Source: Rhodocyclaceae bacterium
Lineage (GTDB): Bacteria; Pseudomonadota; Gammaproteobacteria; Burkholderiales; Rhodocyclaceae
Assembly: GCA_020445785.1 (NCBI GenBank)
Contig: JAGRFZ010000070.1
Location: forward strand, 9,114-54,778
DNA length: 45,665 bases
Reading direction: 5' to 3'
In this document: one piece after another, positions 18,221 to 24,894 of the stretch
Layout of the letters: every line of letters begins with the position of its first letter
How positions within the stretch are numbered: position 1 is the stretch's first letter
Program-made: the position numbers and the translations under genes
Notes under the pieces: model-generated
Told to the model about the DNA's origin: nothing
Database searches by the model: none
Seen by the model: the letters and a program-made list of their open reading frames with translations, nothing else

Positions 18221-18673
18221 TTACCCGATGCGCCGCACCTGCGCCTTGGTGCGCTGCGGAGGCCGCCCCACCGCCGACCGACTCGCCTGCGCCGACGATC
18301 CGAGATCTTGCCGCCCCACACGCGCCCGCGCCGAAGTCGATTGCCGGCTGCGCTGCGCAGGCACCACACTGAGGGTACCGCCACGAATCGAAGCGGCCAC
18401 GGAGGAATCTGCACGGGGATGGTCCTGACCGCCCACGCCGTCGCCGCCATCACAGCGATCGATGCGCGAGCCCGTCCGATCCGGCTCTCGGGTGCCTTCC
18501 GCGGGTGCCCGGTACGCGGCGGCAGGCGCCATCGGAAGCGGACGCTGAGGCGCCGTGGCGGCGGTACGGCGATGATCGGTGGGCTGGTAATGGCGGTCGC
18601 CCCCTAGGTATCCGCCGAATGCGGCACCGATCGCAACGACGAGCAACGCGGAGACTGCAGGGGACGAGTGCAT
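18221..18673 (-). CDS. Doubtful small exported basic protein
   Basis: An open frame of 150 codons whose first ~25 residues read like a membrane anchor or signal (SALLVVAIGAAFGGYLGG). A Pro/Ala/Arg-rich, low-complexity tail follows. It lies 121 bases downstream of the lipoprotein gene on the same strand. No clear Shine-Dalgarno precedes the ATG, and the second half looks like translated GC-rich noise, so it may be spurious or a decayed gene. No family is recognised. Confidence 0.3.
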   Translation of the reverse strand: MHSSPAVSALLVVAIGAAFGGYLGGDRHYQPTDHRRTAATAPQRPLPMAPAAAYRAPAEGTREPDRTGSRIDRCDGGDGVGGQDHPRADSSVAASIRGGTLSVVPAQRSRQSTSARARVGRQDLGSSAQASRSAVGRPPQRTKAQVRRIG

Positions 18674-18794
18674 GCCGATTCACGGTCGGAGCGACCCGAA
18701 CAGCATGATGGATGTCGCCGGCGACCTGGGGAGCCCAACGCGACGACGACTGCGCTGCGCCGCCGCAATCGGGCGCGGGGCCGCAGCGGAACGG

Positions 18795-19190
18795 TCAGTG
18801 GCGGGTGGTCAAGGTGCCGGCGGCCTCGCCGTCGAGGCCTTCCAGGGCAAACACCGAATCACCCTGGCGATAGGCACGGAAACAACGCTCCGCTTCGGCG
18901 TTCTCCACCCAACGCAGGCAGTAGCGATCGCCGGCGATGCGCCATCGGCCCTCGGCCGCCACACCGACCCCGCTCGCCGAGACGGTCCCATCCCGGACGA
19001 AGTGCCAGGTACTCGTCGCGCCGTCGGCGCCCTGGCGCTCGAAGTCCTGCCCGGACGTCAGCAACTGCAGCAACTCGGGCGCACTCATCGGCGTCCCGTC
19101 CGCCGCCGACGGTCCCCGTCCGGTTTGGGCGCAGCCCATCAGCACCAGCAGGGTCGCGCTCACGGCGGCTACGGCTCGCAACGAATTCAT
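18795..19190 (-). CDS. Small lipoprotein
   Basis: A 131-residue predicted lipoprotein. The signal peptide MNSLRAVAAVSATLLVLMGC ends in the lipobox LMGC, with Cys20 to be lipidated. The mature part contains SAPELLQLLTSGQDFE, STWHFVRDGTVSASG, then GRWRIAGDRYCLRW and ERCFRAYRQGD. This layout of a heading helix plus a beta sheet with two Cys is typical of small periplasmic proteins that describe a graded response element, resembling DUF995-like proteins. Function unknown. The residue after the lipobox Cys is Ala, so outer-membrane sorting by the Lol system is expected. Confidence 0.75.
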   Translation of the reverse strand: MNSLRAVAAVSATLLVLMGCAQTGRGPSAADGTPMSAPELLQLLTSGQDFERQGADGATSTWHFVRDGTVSASGVGVAAEGRWRIAGDRYCLRWVENAEAERCFRAYRQGDSVFALEGLDGEAAGTLTTRH

Positions 19191-19589
19191 GATTCACCTA
19201 TGGCAACCGACCGCGCATGGTGAGCATGCGCAGTCCATACGATGGTGCCGCCAATGGTAGGACAATGTGGTGCCGAAAACGTTGACCCGGGCCGCCATCG
19301 TCGTCCGCATCGAGCACCAGGGACCGTCGGGGGACGGTCGCCTTGCCGGCGGCCGGGCGAATCCGACCGTTCGGACTTCCCCTGCGCCCACCGTTGGCTG
19401 GGCACGCGTACCGTGGCCGAGCCCTCGCCCACGGCATGCGGCGGCCCGAAACGATTGTTTGCCTCATGGCGCATGCGTTGCGCGCGTACGCCAAACGATC
19501 CGGCGAAAATGCCGCAAGCGTGCGATCCCGCTTGCCCCGATGGGCAAGCTGGGCTATCAACGTCTGAACGAGAAGATTGCAAGAGAATC
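19191..19589. other. Intergenic region with one stem-loop
   Basis: About 400 bases between the divergent lipoprotein and M15 peptidase genes. It contains a perfect hairpin, GCTTGCCC-CGAT-GGGCAAGC, at 19530-19549, about 40 bases upstream of the peptidase ATG. That places it in the likely 5' leader. Open frames through this region, including an N-terminal extension of the peptidase, do not look like protein. Confidence 0.5.
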
Positions 19590-20423
19590 ATGCAACGCAG
19601 AGACTTCGTCCGGCTCGCTTTGCTCGCCCCGCTCGCCAGCCAGATTCCGGCCATGGCGAAACCGTCCGTACCGGCAAGGCCCGTCGCCCCCCAGGCCGCC
19701 GATCCGACCAGGGACTACCTGTTCCGCATGCGCGAACCGGATCGCCACTACCCCGGCGACATCCGCGCCGACGAGCGCATGCTCGGCCTGATCAACTCGA
19801 TCAGCGCACGCCTCCAGCGCGCCGAAAGCGTGATCGGCTACGCCAACTTCACGGTAGCCAGCCTCGACGAGATCCTGCTCTACGCCCGCAACTTTTCCGA
19901 GATCGGCCCATTCACCGCGGCCGAGACCTCGGTCATCGAACAGCTTTTCTACGAAGACGCCAGCCATTACGGTTTTCTCGGCGTCAAGCCGCTGGGCAAT
20001 CTCACCCAGCGCATCGACCGCAATGAAGTCGTCAAGATTCGAGGCTCCGGGCACTACCTGTACCGTGGCCGGCCGGCGGCGCTGTACGACGAGATCCGGC
20101 GCACCCTGGGCAGCGACGTCGTACTCACTTCGGGGGTGCGCGGCATCGTCAAGCAGTTGCGCCTGTTCCTGGCCAAGGCCACGAGCTTCGACGGCAACCT
20201 TTCCCTGGCCTCGCGCTCGCTCGCGCCGCCGGGCTATTCCTTCCACGGCATCGGCGACTTCGACGTCGGCATCGCCGGCTGGGGCGCTCGCAATTTCACC
20301 GCCGATTTCGCCGAAACCGAAACCTTCCAGCGCCTGATCGATCTCGGCTACGTGGCGATCCGCTATCCCCTCGACAATCGGCTCGGTGTGCGCTTCGAGC
20401 CCTGGCACATTCGCGTCGGCTGA
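19590..20423 (+). CDS. M15-family D-alanyl-D-alanine carboxypeptidase (VanY-like), Tat-like signal
   Basis: A 277-residue exported peptidase predicted to trim the terminal D-Ala of peptidoglycan stems. The N-terminus MQRRDFVRLALLAPLASQIP has a twin-arginine-type start followed by a hydrophobic stretch, and cleavage after AMA is likely. Catalytic elements: YSFHGIGDFDVG (216-227) gives the zinc His219 and acidic ligand(s). FEPWHIR (269-275) gives the general-base Glu270 and zinc His273. The ATG at 19590 is chosen because it begins the signal peptide; an open frame extending 116 codons upstream has no protein character. It stands divergent to a lipoprotein gene and just upstream of an OmpA-like gene. 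Confidence 0.85.
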   Translation: MQRRDFVRLALLAPLASQIPAMAKPSVPARPVAPQAADPTRDYLFRMREPDRHYPGDIRADERMLGLINSISARLQRAESVIGYANFTVASLDEILLYARNFSEIGPFTAAETSVIEQLFYEDASHYGFLGVKPLGNLTQRIDRNEVVKIRGSGHYLYRGRPAALYDEIRRTLGSDVVLTSGVRGIVKQLRLFLAKATSFDGNLSLASRSLAPPGYSFHGIGDFDVGIAGWGARNFTADFAETETFQRLIDLGYVAIRYPLDNRLGVRFEPWHIRVG

Positions 20424-20612
20424 GGCGCCACCTCCAGCCCGGCGGCAGGCCGCCCGCACCCCCGACTTCCCCCGCGCCGACCCCAGGCGCCGCGGGCAGC
20501 TTGCATTCGCTCGCAATTTTCGGTGAAGCCCTTGAACTTTCTCCGACTATGATATGTGGATGCCGCCACGCCCCGGAATCTGGCGCGCGGCGGATTCGGG
20601 ACTGGAGTCGGG

Positions 20613-21191
20613 ATGGCGGATCGGGACGGGGACGACGGCCTCGGCGTGCTCGTCGGGGCACTGGCAGGGATGGCACTGGTGGCACTGACCGTGCTGTTCG
20701 CCAAGGAGGAGCTCACCGGTCGCTCCGGCATCAGTTCGGCTGCAGGAGTCTCGGGCCTGAGCACCATGGCCGGGGTCGAAGCCCACGACGCCGACCACTC
20801 GGCCAGCGGCGTGCAGCTCGCACCGCGCGGTGTGGCGGGCATCCTGGCCGAGGTGGACATCGCCCCGCTCGGTGAACCAATGGTGCAGCTCTACTTCGCA
20901 CTCGGTCGCAGCGCCCTGCCCGACGACGCCGGCCGGCAGTTCGCCACGGTCATCGACGAAGTGCGGGCGCGGCCGGGGTCGGTCGTTTTGGTTTCCGGTT
21001 ACCACGACGCGTCCGGCAGCGACGAGGCCAACGCGCGGATTTCGCTGCGCCGCGCCCAGGCGGTCGCAGCTGCCCTCGGCGCCCTCGGCGTGCCGCTCGA
21101 CCGGCTGTTGCTTCAGCGCCAGCGATCGACCCTCGGCAACGGCGACGCAGACGAAGCCCGCCGCGTGGAGGTTCGTGTGCAGGCGCGCTGA
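20613..21191 (+). CDS. OmpA-like domain protein with N-terminal membrane anchor
   Basis: A 192-residue protein. A single hydrophobic helix (LGVLVGALAGMALVALTVLFA, ~10-30) is followed by a linker and a C-terminal OmpA/MotB-type peptidoglycan-binding domain from about residue 90. Visible landmarks are VQLYFALGRSALPDDA, VVLVSGYHDASGSDEANARISLRRAQAV and the final EARRVEVRVQ. The ATG at 20613 has GGAG six bases upstream; an earlier in-frame GTG at 20556 lacks one. The domain usually anchors proteins to the cell wall, with the body of the protein in the periplasm. Lies in a run of envelope genes. Confidence 0.8.
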   Translation: MADRDGDDGLGVLVGALAGMALVALTVLFAKEELTGRSGISSAAGVSGLSTMAGVEAHDADHSASGVQLAPRGVAGILAEVDIAPLGEPMVQLYFALGRSALPDDAGRQFATVIDEVRARPGSVVLVSGYHDASGSDEANARISLRRAQAVAAALGALGVPLDRLLLQRQRSTLGNGDADEARRVEVRVQAR

Positions 21192-21215
21192 ACCGGGCGA
21201 GAGCCGCCATGCGGG

Positions 21216-21464
21216 TCAGTGTTTGGGCGGACTCGTTCGGGTGCCCAGAACCAACCAGGCGACCGCCGCAACCGCCGCTGCCGCCACCACGAAGGCCGGA
21301 AGCACCACGGCAACGATCGTCCCGGCATTGGCGACGCGCTGCTCCTCCAGCAGGAACGGCGTCGCCAAGCGATTGTAGAAGAACACGAACACCGCAAAAT
21401 TCAGCAGCGCACCGACCAACGCCAGCGCAACGGCCTTCAGCAGGCGGAATTTGGTGGCTTGCAA
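21216..21464 (-). CDS. Two-helix membrane protein downstream of the Tae4-like amidase (candidate immunity partner)
   Basis: An 82-residue protein with two strong hydrophobic helices (ALALVGALLNFAVFVFFY, ~13-30, and IVAVVLPAFVVAAAAVAAVAWLVL, ~50-73) and a short loop RLATPFLLEEQRVANA between them. Positive charges sit at both ends (TKFRLLK and TRTSPPKH), so both termini are predicted cytoplasmic and the loop periplasmic. The ATG lies one base beyond the stop of the amidase gene, so the two are almost certainly co-translated. It does not resemble the known soluble periplasmic Tai4 immunity protein. An immunity role is inference from gene order only. Confidence 0.7.
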   Translation of the reverse strand: MQATKFRLLKAVALALVGALLNFAVFVFFYNRLATPFLLEEQRVANAGTIVAVVLPAFVVAAAAVAAVAWLVLGTRTSPPKH

Positions 21465-21465
21465 G

Positions 21466-21975
21466 CTAGCTGACCTCCCAAAACCAGATCTCGCGGCTCT
21501 TGTTCAGGTCCGACACGAGGCCGAGCATCTCGATCAGCGAACGATAGAACATGCCGCCGCCGGTAATCTCGTTGCGGCGCCAGAGATCGATGTGATCGCC
21601 GCTGCGCGACGCGAAGCGCTCGTTGCCGCGCGTCCAGTAGTCCTTGAAGAAGACGACGCCCGTGCGGCCGGACAGGCGCTTTTGGAACTCGGCCGGCGCC
21701 ACGTTCTCGCGCGCGCCGAAGCCCTCCGGAGGCGACTTGTCGAACCAGGCCGCGAGGTCTTCGGCCCGCAGCACGTGGCGGGCCCCTTCGTGCGACCAGC
21801 ACTTGGTCCCCGGGCAGCGATCCACCGTCATTCCCGAACGAACCAGGCACTCGCTCAGCAGGATCGCGCAGTAGTTGTCGAAGGGCTGCTGGCCACCCTT
21901 CTGCTTGTTGAAGCATCGACCGGCGACGGCATCCTTGTCGGGGAAGTTGTCCCAGAGAGTCTTGAAATCGGCCAT
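21466..21975 (-). CDS. Tae4-like amidase (type VI secretion effector family)
   Basis: A 169-residue protein with the features of Tae4 effectors, amidases that cut peptidoglycan between D-Glu and mDAP. Features: N-terminal FKTLWDNFPDKDAV, catalytic Cys36 in FDNYCAILLSECL, a CWSHEGARHVLRAEDLAAWF segment (59-78), and the His128/Asp130 pair in GDHIDLW. IWFWEV is at the C-terminus. No signal peptide is present, as expected for a protein delivered by a T6SS. GGAG lies eight bases before the ATG. A two-helix membrane protein is directly downstream. No VgrG, PAAR, Hcp or other T6SS gene is in the window, so secretion by this route is inferred from family membership. Confidence 0.82.
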   Translation of the reverse strand: MADFKTLWDNFPDKDAVAGRCFNKQKGGQQPFDNYCAILLSECLVRSGMTVDRCPGTKCWSHEGARHVLRAEDLAAWFDKSPPEGFGARENVAPAEFQKRLSGRTGVVFFKDYWTRGNERFASRSGDHIDLWRRNEITGGGMFYRSLIEMLGLVSDLNKSREIWFWEVS

Positions 21976-22319
21976 GGCAATTGCTCCGAGCGCGCACCCA
22001 CACGGGCGGTAAAGCCAACTCGAATGACGATAGCAAGTGCCTGTTCCCCCCGCAAGCCGAAGGTCTGCGCCGGGGCAGATCGAACCCCTTGGCGCCCGTG
22101 CGGTCGCACGCTTGTTGGCGACCGCCCACCGAACGATAATTCCAGCAGCCACGGTCTCCCGCTGCCGTGGCCGACGACCCCGCAGGTACGCGGACTTCGC
22201 CCGCCTCCGCTCGATCGACCGGTGCAACCGGCGCGCGGCCCACACGGCCGTCGGCGGCGCCGCGAGCCCGGCGGCCTGCTACGATACTCAGCCACAGCGT
22301 TCAATCCGATCCGCCCCCG
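21976..22319. other. Intergenic region between tae4-like and moaA
   Basis: About 340 bases between divergent genes. Open frames here are short or are N-terminal extensions of moaA without protein character. I see no RNA gene, repeat or strong promoter. Confidence 0.5.
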
Positions 22320-23399
22320 ATGCCCAGCCGCCCGACCATCCCGATCATCGACCAACGCAACCAGTTGCCACACGCCGAGCCGGTGTCGCCCGGCCGTGAC
22401 CTGACCGACCGCCATGGGCGGGCACTGAGGGATCTGCGCATATCGATCACCGATCGCTGCAATTTCCGCTGCATCTATTGCATGCCCAAGGGCGTGTTCG
22501 GCAAGGACTACCCTTTCCTCAAGCGCAAGGAGTTGCTGAATTTCGAGGAGATCACGCGTCTCGCGCGCATCTTCTCCGAGCATGGGGTGCGCAAGCTGCG
22601 CATCACCGGAGGCGAACCGCTGTTGCGCCGCGGCGTCGAGCACTTGATCGCAGCCCTGGCCAAGCTCGATGGGCTCGAACTGACGCTCACCACCAACGGC
22701 GTATTGCTGCCGCGCATGGCCGAGCGCCTGCGGGATGCCGGCCTGAATCGGATCACGGTCAGCCTCGACGCACTCGACGAAGCGACCTTCCGCCGCATGA
22801 ACGACGTCGACTTTCCCGTGGCCGACGTGCTCTCCGGCATCGAGGCGGCGGAGCGCGCCGGCTTCGGCCAGATCAAGGTGAACATGGTGGTCAAGCGCGG
22901 CGTCAATGACCACGCCATCCTGGATCTCGCCCGCCATTTCCGGGGCAGCGGCCACATCGTGCGCTACATCGAGTACATGGACGTGGGCAGTTCCAACGGC
23001 TGGTGCATGGACGAGGTGCTGCCTTCGCGTGCCGTGGTGGAGCGGATCTCCGCCGAATTTCCGCTCGAGGCGGCCGAGGCCAACTACCCCGGCGAAGTCG
23101 CGCAGCGCTGGCGCTACGCCGACGGCCAGGGCGAAATCGGCGTCATCTCGTCGGTGACGCAGGCCTTCTGCGCCACCTGCACCCGCCTGCGTCTGTCCAC
23201 CGAGGGCAAGCTCTACACCTGCCTGTTCGCCCAGCAGGGCCACGACCTGCGCGGCCTGCTGCGGGGCGGCGCCGACGACGAGCGCCTGCGTGCGGCGATC
23301 GGCGCCGTGTGGCACCAGCGCGACGACCGCTATTCCGAAATCCGAACCGCCCAGACCGCCGCGGCCCGCAAGATCGAAATGTCCTACATCGGCGGCTGA
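22320..23399 (+). CDS. moaA: GTP 3',8-cyclase MoaA
   Basis: A 359-residue radical SAM enzyme for the first step of molybdenum cofactor synthesis, converting GTP to 3',8-cH2GTP. The N-terminal cluster motif CNFRCIYC gives Cys47, Cys51 and Cys54. [11 protein letters not shown] follows, and then the C-terminal second cluster, [18 protein letters not shown]. The protein ends in the conserved GG tail (SYIGG) that is needed for activity in the family. The ATG at 22320 begins [10 protein letters not shown]; a longer upstream open frame is rejected. It is convergent with rmuC. Confidence 0.96.
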   Translation: MPSRPTIPIIDQRNQLPHAEPVSPGRDLTDRHGRALRDLRISITDRCNFRCIYCMPKGVFGKDYPFLKRKELLNFEEITRLARIFSEHGVRKLRITGGEPLLRRGVEHLIAALAKLDGLELTLTTNGVLLPRMAERLRDAGLNRITVSLDALDEATFRRMNDVDFPVADVLSGIEAAERAGFGQIKVNMVVKRGVNDHAILDLARHFRGSGHIVRYIEYMDVGSSNGWCMDEVLPSRAVVERISAEFPLEAAEANYPGEVAQRWRYADGQGEIGVISSVTQAFCATCTRLRLSTEGKLYTCLFAQQGHDLRGLLRGGADDERLRAAIGAVWHQRDDRYSEIRTAQTAAARKIEMSYIGG

Positions 23400-23423
23400 G
23401 CGGCGCGGCCCGCGTCAGCCGCC
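23391..23423. terminator. Shared stem-loop between moaA and rmuC
   Basis: GGCGGCTGA (23391-23399, the last codons and stop of moaA) is exactly inverted as TCAGCCGCC (23415-23423, the last codons and stop of rmuC). The stem is nine base pairs and contains both stop codons. It probably serves as a bidirectional terminator. Confidence 0.5.
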
Positions 23424-24839
23424 GCGGTCGGCGAGGCGTGGCGTGCTGGTGTGCTGCCCGTCGTCCTCGGGCTCGTCCAGTTGGGCCGATTCGATGCGCT
23501 GGAAATGAGCGCTGATCTTGCGGCTCGACACCTGAACTTCGCGCACGTCGCGATTGGCCTGCTCGATGTGGCTGGCGAGTTTCTGCATGCGTTCGTCGAA
23601 GCGCGTGAAATCCTTCGACAGCTTGCCCAGCGCGTCGCGGATGACGTGGATCTGCTTGCGCGTCTCGACGTCCTTCAGTACTGCCCGGGCGGTGTTCAGC
23701 ACCGCCATCAGCGTGGTCGGCGACACCACCCAGACCCGCCGCGCCTGGGCATGGGCCACGAATTCCGGATGGGCCGCGTGGATTTCGGCGAACACCGCCT
23801 CGGCCGGCACGAACATCACCGCTCCGTCGGAAGTGATATCCGGCAGGATGTACTTGTCGGCGATCGCGTCGGCATGGCGGCGCAAGTCGGTTCGAAAGGC
23901 ACTGCGTGCCGCCCGGCGCTCGAAATCGCCGCTCGCCGGATCCATCATGCGGCGGAAGTTCTCGAGCGGGAACTTCGAATCGACCGCCACCCGGCCGGTG
24001 GGTTCGGGCAGGCACAGCAGGCAGTCGACGCGGGTGCCATTGGGCAACGCCGCCTGGAATTCATAGGCATCGGGCGGCAGCGCATTCCTCACCAGGGCCT
24101 CGAGCTGGACCTCGCCGAAGGCGCCCCGGGCCTGACGGTCGCCGAGCAGTTCCTGCAGGCCGACGACGTTGGTGGTGAGTCCATCGATCTTCTTCTGGGC
24201 CTCGTCGATGGTCGCCAGCCGCGCCATCACGCTGGCGAAGGTCTCGTTGGTCTTGCGGAAGCCCTCGTCGAGCCGTTCGTCGACGCGGCCGCCGATCGCC
24301 TCCATGCGCTCGTTGATGCCTCGGCTCAGGCCCTCGATGCTGGCAGCGAGCAACTCGCGGTCTTTGCGACCGTGCTCGGACAGGGTCTGCAGCGTCGTCT
24401 CCAGCACTTCGCTGCGCATTTTCGCGAGGCCGTCACCGAGTACCGACGACAGACCGGCGAGTCGATGCGCGACGTCCTCGCGTTGACCGTCCATGGCCTT
24501 GTGCAAGGCCAGTTGCAAGGCCTGCAGGTTGTCGCGCGTCGCCCCCAGTTCGGCCTGCATGCGCCGCCCGAGCCGCTCGGCATGCTCGCCGGCGCGGGTG
24601 TCGAGACGGTCGCTCTGCCGCGCCAGCCCCTGATGCACGTCGGCCAGCATCTCGCGATGACGTTCGCCGAGTTCGAGGGCCAACACCTCGGCAAGCTCGT
24701 CCGGCAGCGCCTCCTGGCGGCGCTGCAGGCGGTCGAGCCGAACCGCCTGCCACAGCGAGGCCGCCACCAGCACGGTCACGGCGCCGAGCAGCCAGAGCTG
24801 AAAATTCGGGATGTCTGCGACGAGGGCGGCGGGGTCCAT
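23415..24839 (-). CDS. rmuC: DNA recombination protein RmuC
   Basis: A 474-residue protein with one N-terminal membrane helix (LWLLGAVTVLVAASLW) and a long coiled-coil region (~30-210). A C-terminal nuclease-like domain starts around 225, with RGAFGEVQLEALVRNALPPDAYEFQ, VDCLLCLPEPTGRVAVDSKFPLENF, DGAVMFVPAEAVFAEI and VVSPTTLMAVLNTARAVLKD. These are the standard RmuC blocks. RmuC limits sequence inversions at short inverted repeats and is linked to restriction of phage or abnormal DNA. Convergent with moaA, upstream of which it shares a stop-codon hairpin. Complete. Confidence 0.95.
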   Translation of the reverse strand: MDPAALVADIPNFQLWLLGAVTVLVAASLWQAVRLDRLQRRQEALPDELAEVLALELGERHREMLADVHQGLARQSDRLDTRAGEHAERLGRRMQAELGATRDNLQALQLALHKAMDGQREDVAHRLAGLSSVLGDGLAKMRSEVLETTLQTLSEHGRKDRELLAASIEGLSRGINERMEAIGGRVDERLDEGFRKTNETFASVMARLATIDEAQKKIDGLTTNVVGLQELLGDRQARGAFGEVQLEALVRNALPPDAYEFQAALPNGTRVDCLLCLPEPTGRVAVDSKFPLENFRRMMDPASGDFERRAARSAFRTDLRRHADAIADKYILPDITSDGAVMFVPAEAVFAEIHAAHPEFVAHAQARRVWVVSPTTLMAVLNTARAVLKDVETRKQIHVIRDALGKLSKDFTRFDERMQKLASHIEQANRDVREVQVSSRKISAHFQRIESAQLDEPEDDGQHTSTPRLADRGG

Positions 24840-24894
24840 GATGGCGGCAAGTATAACTGGGCGTCGCTGCGACGCCGGCGCAGACCCACCCGCC

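Noticed and set aside
19242-19589. Upstream extension of the M15 peptidase
   Set aside because: The Tat-like signal begins at 19590; the extension has random Arg/Pro-rich composition.
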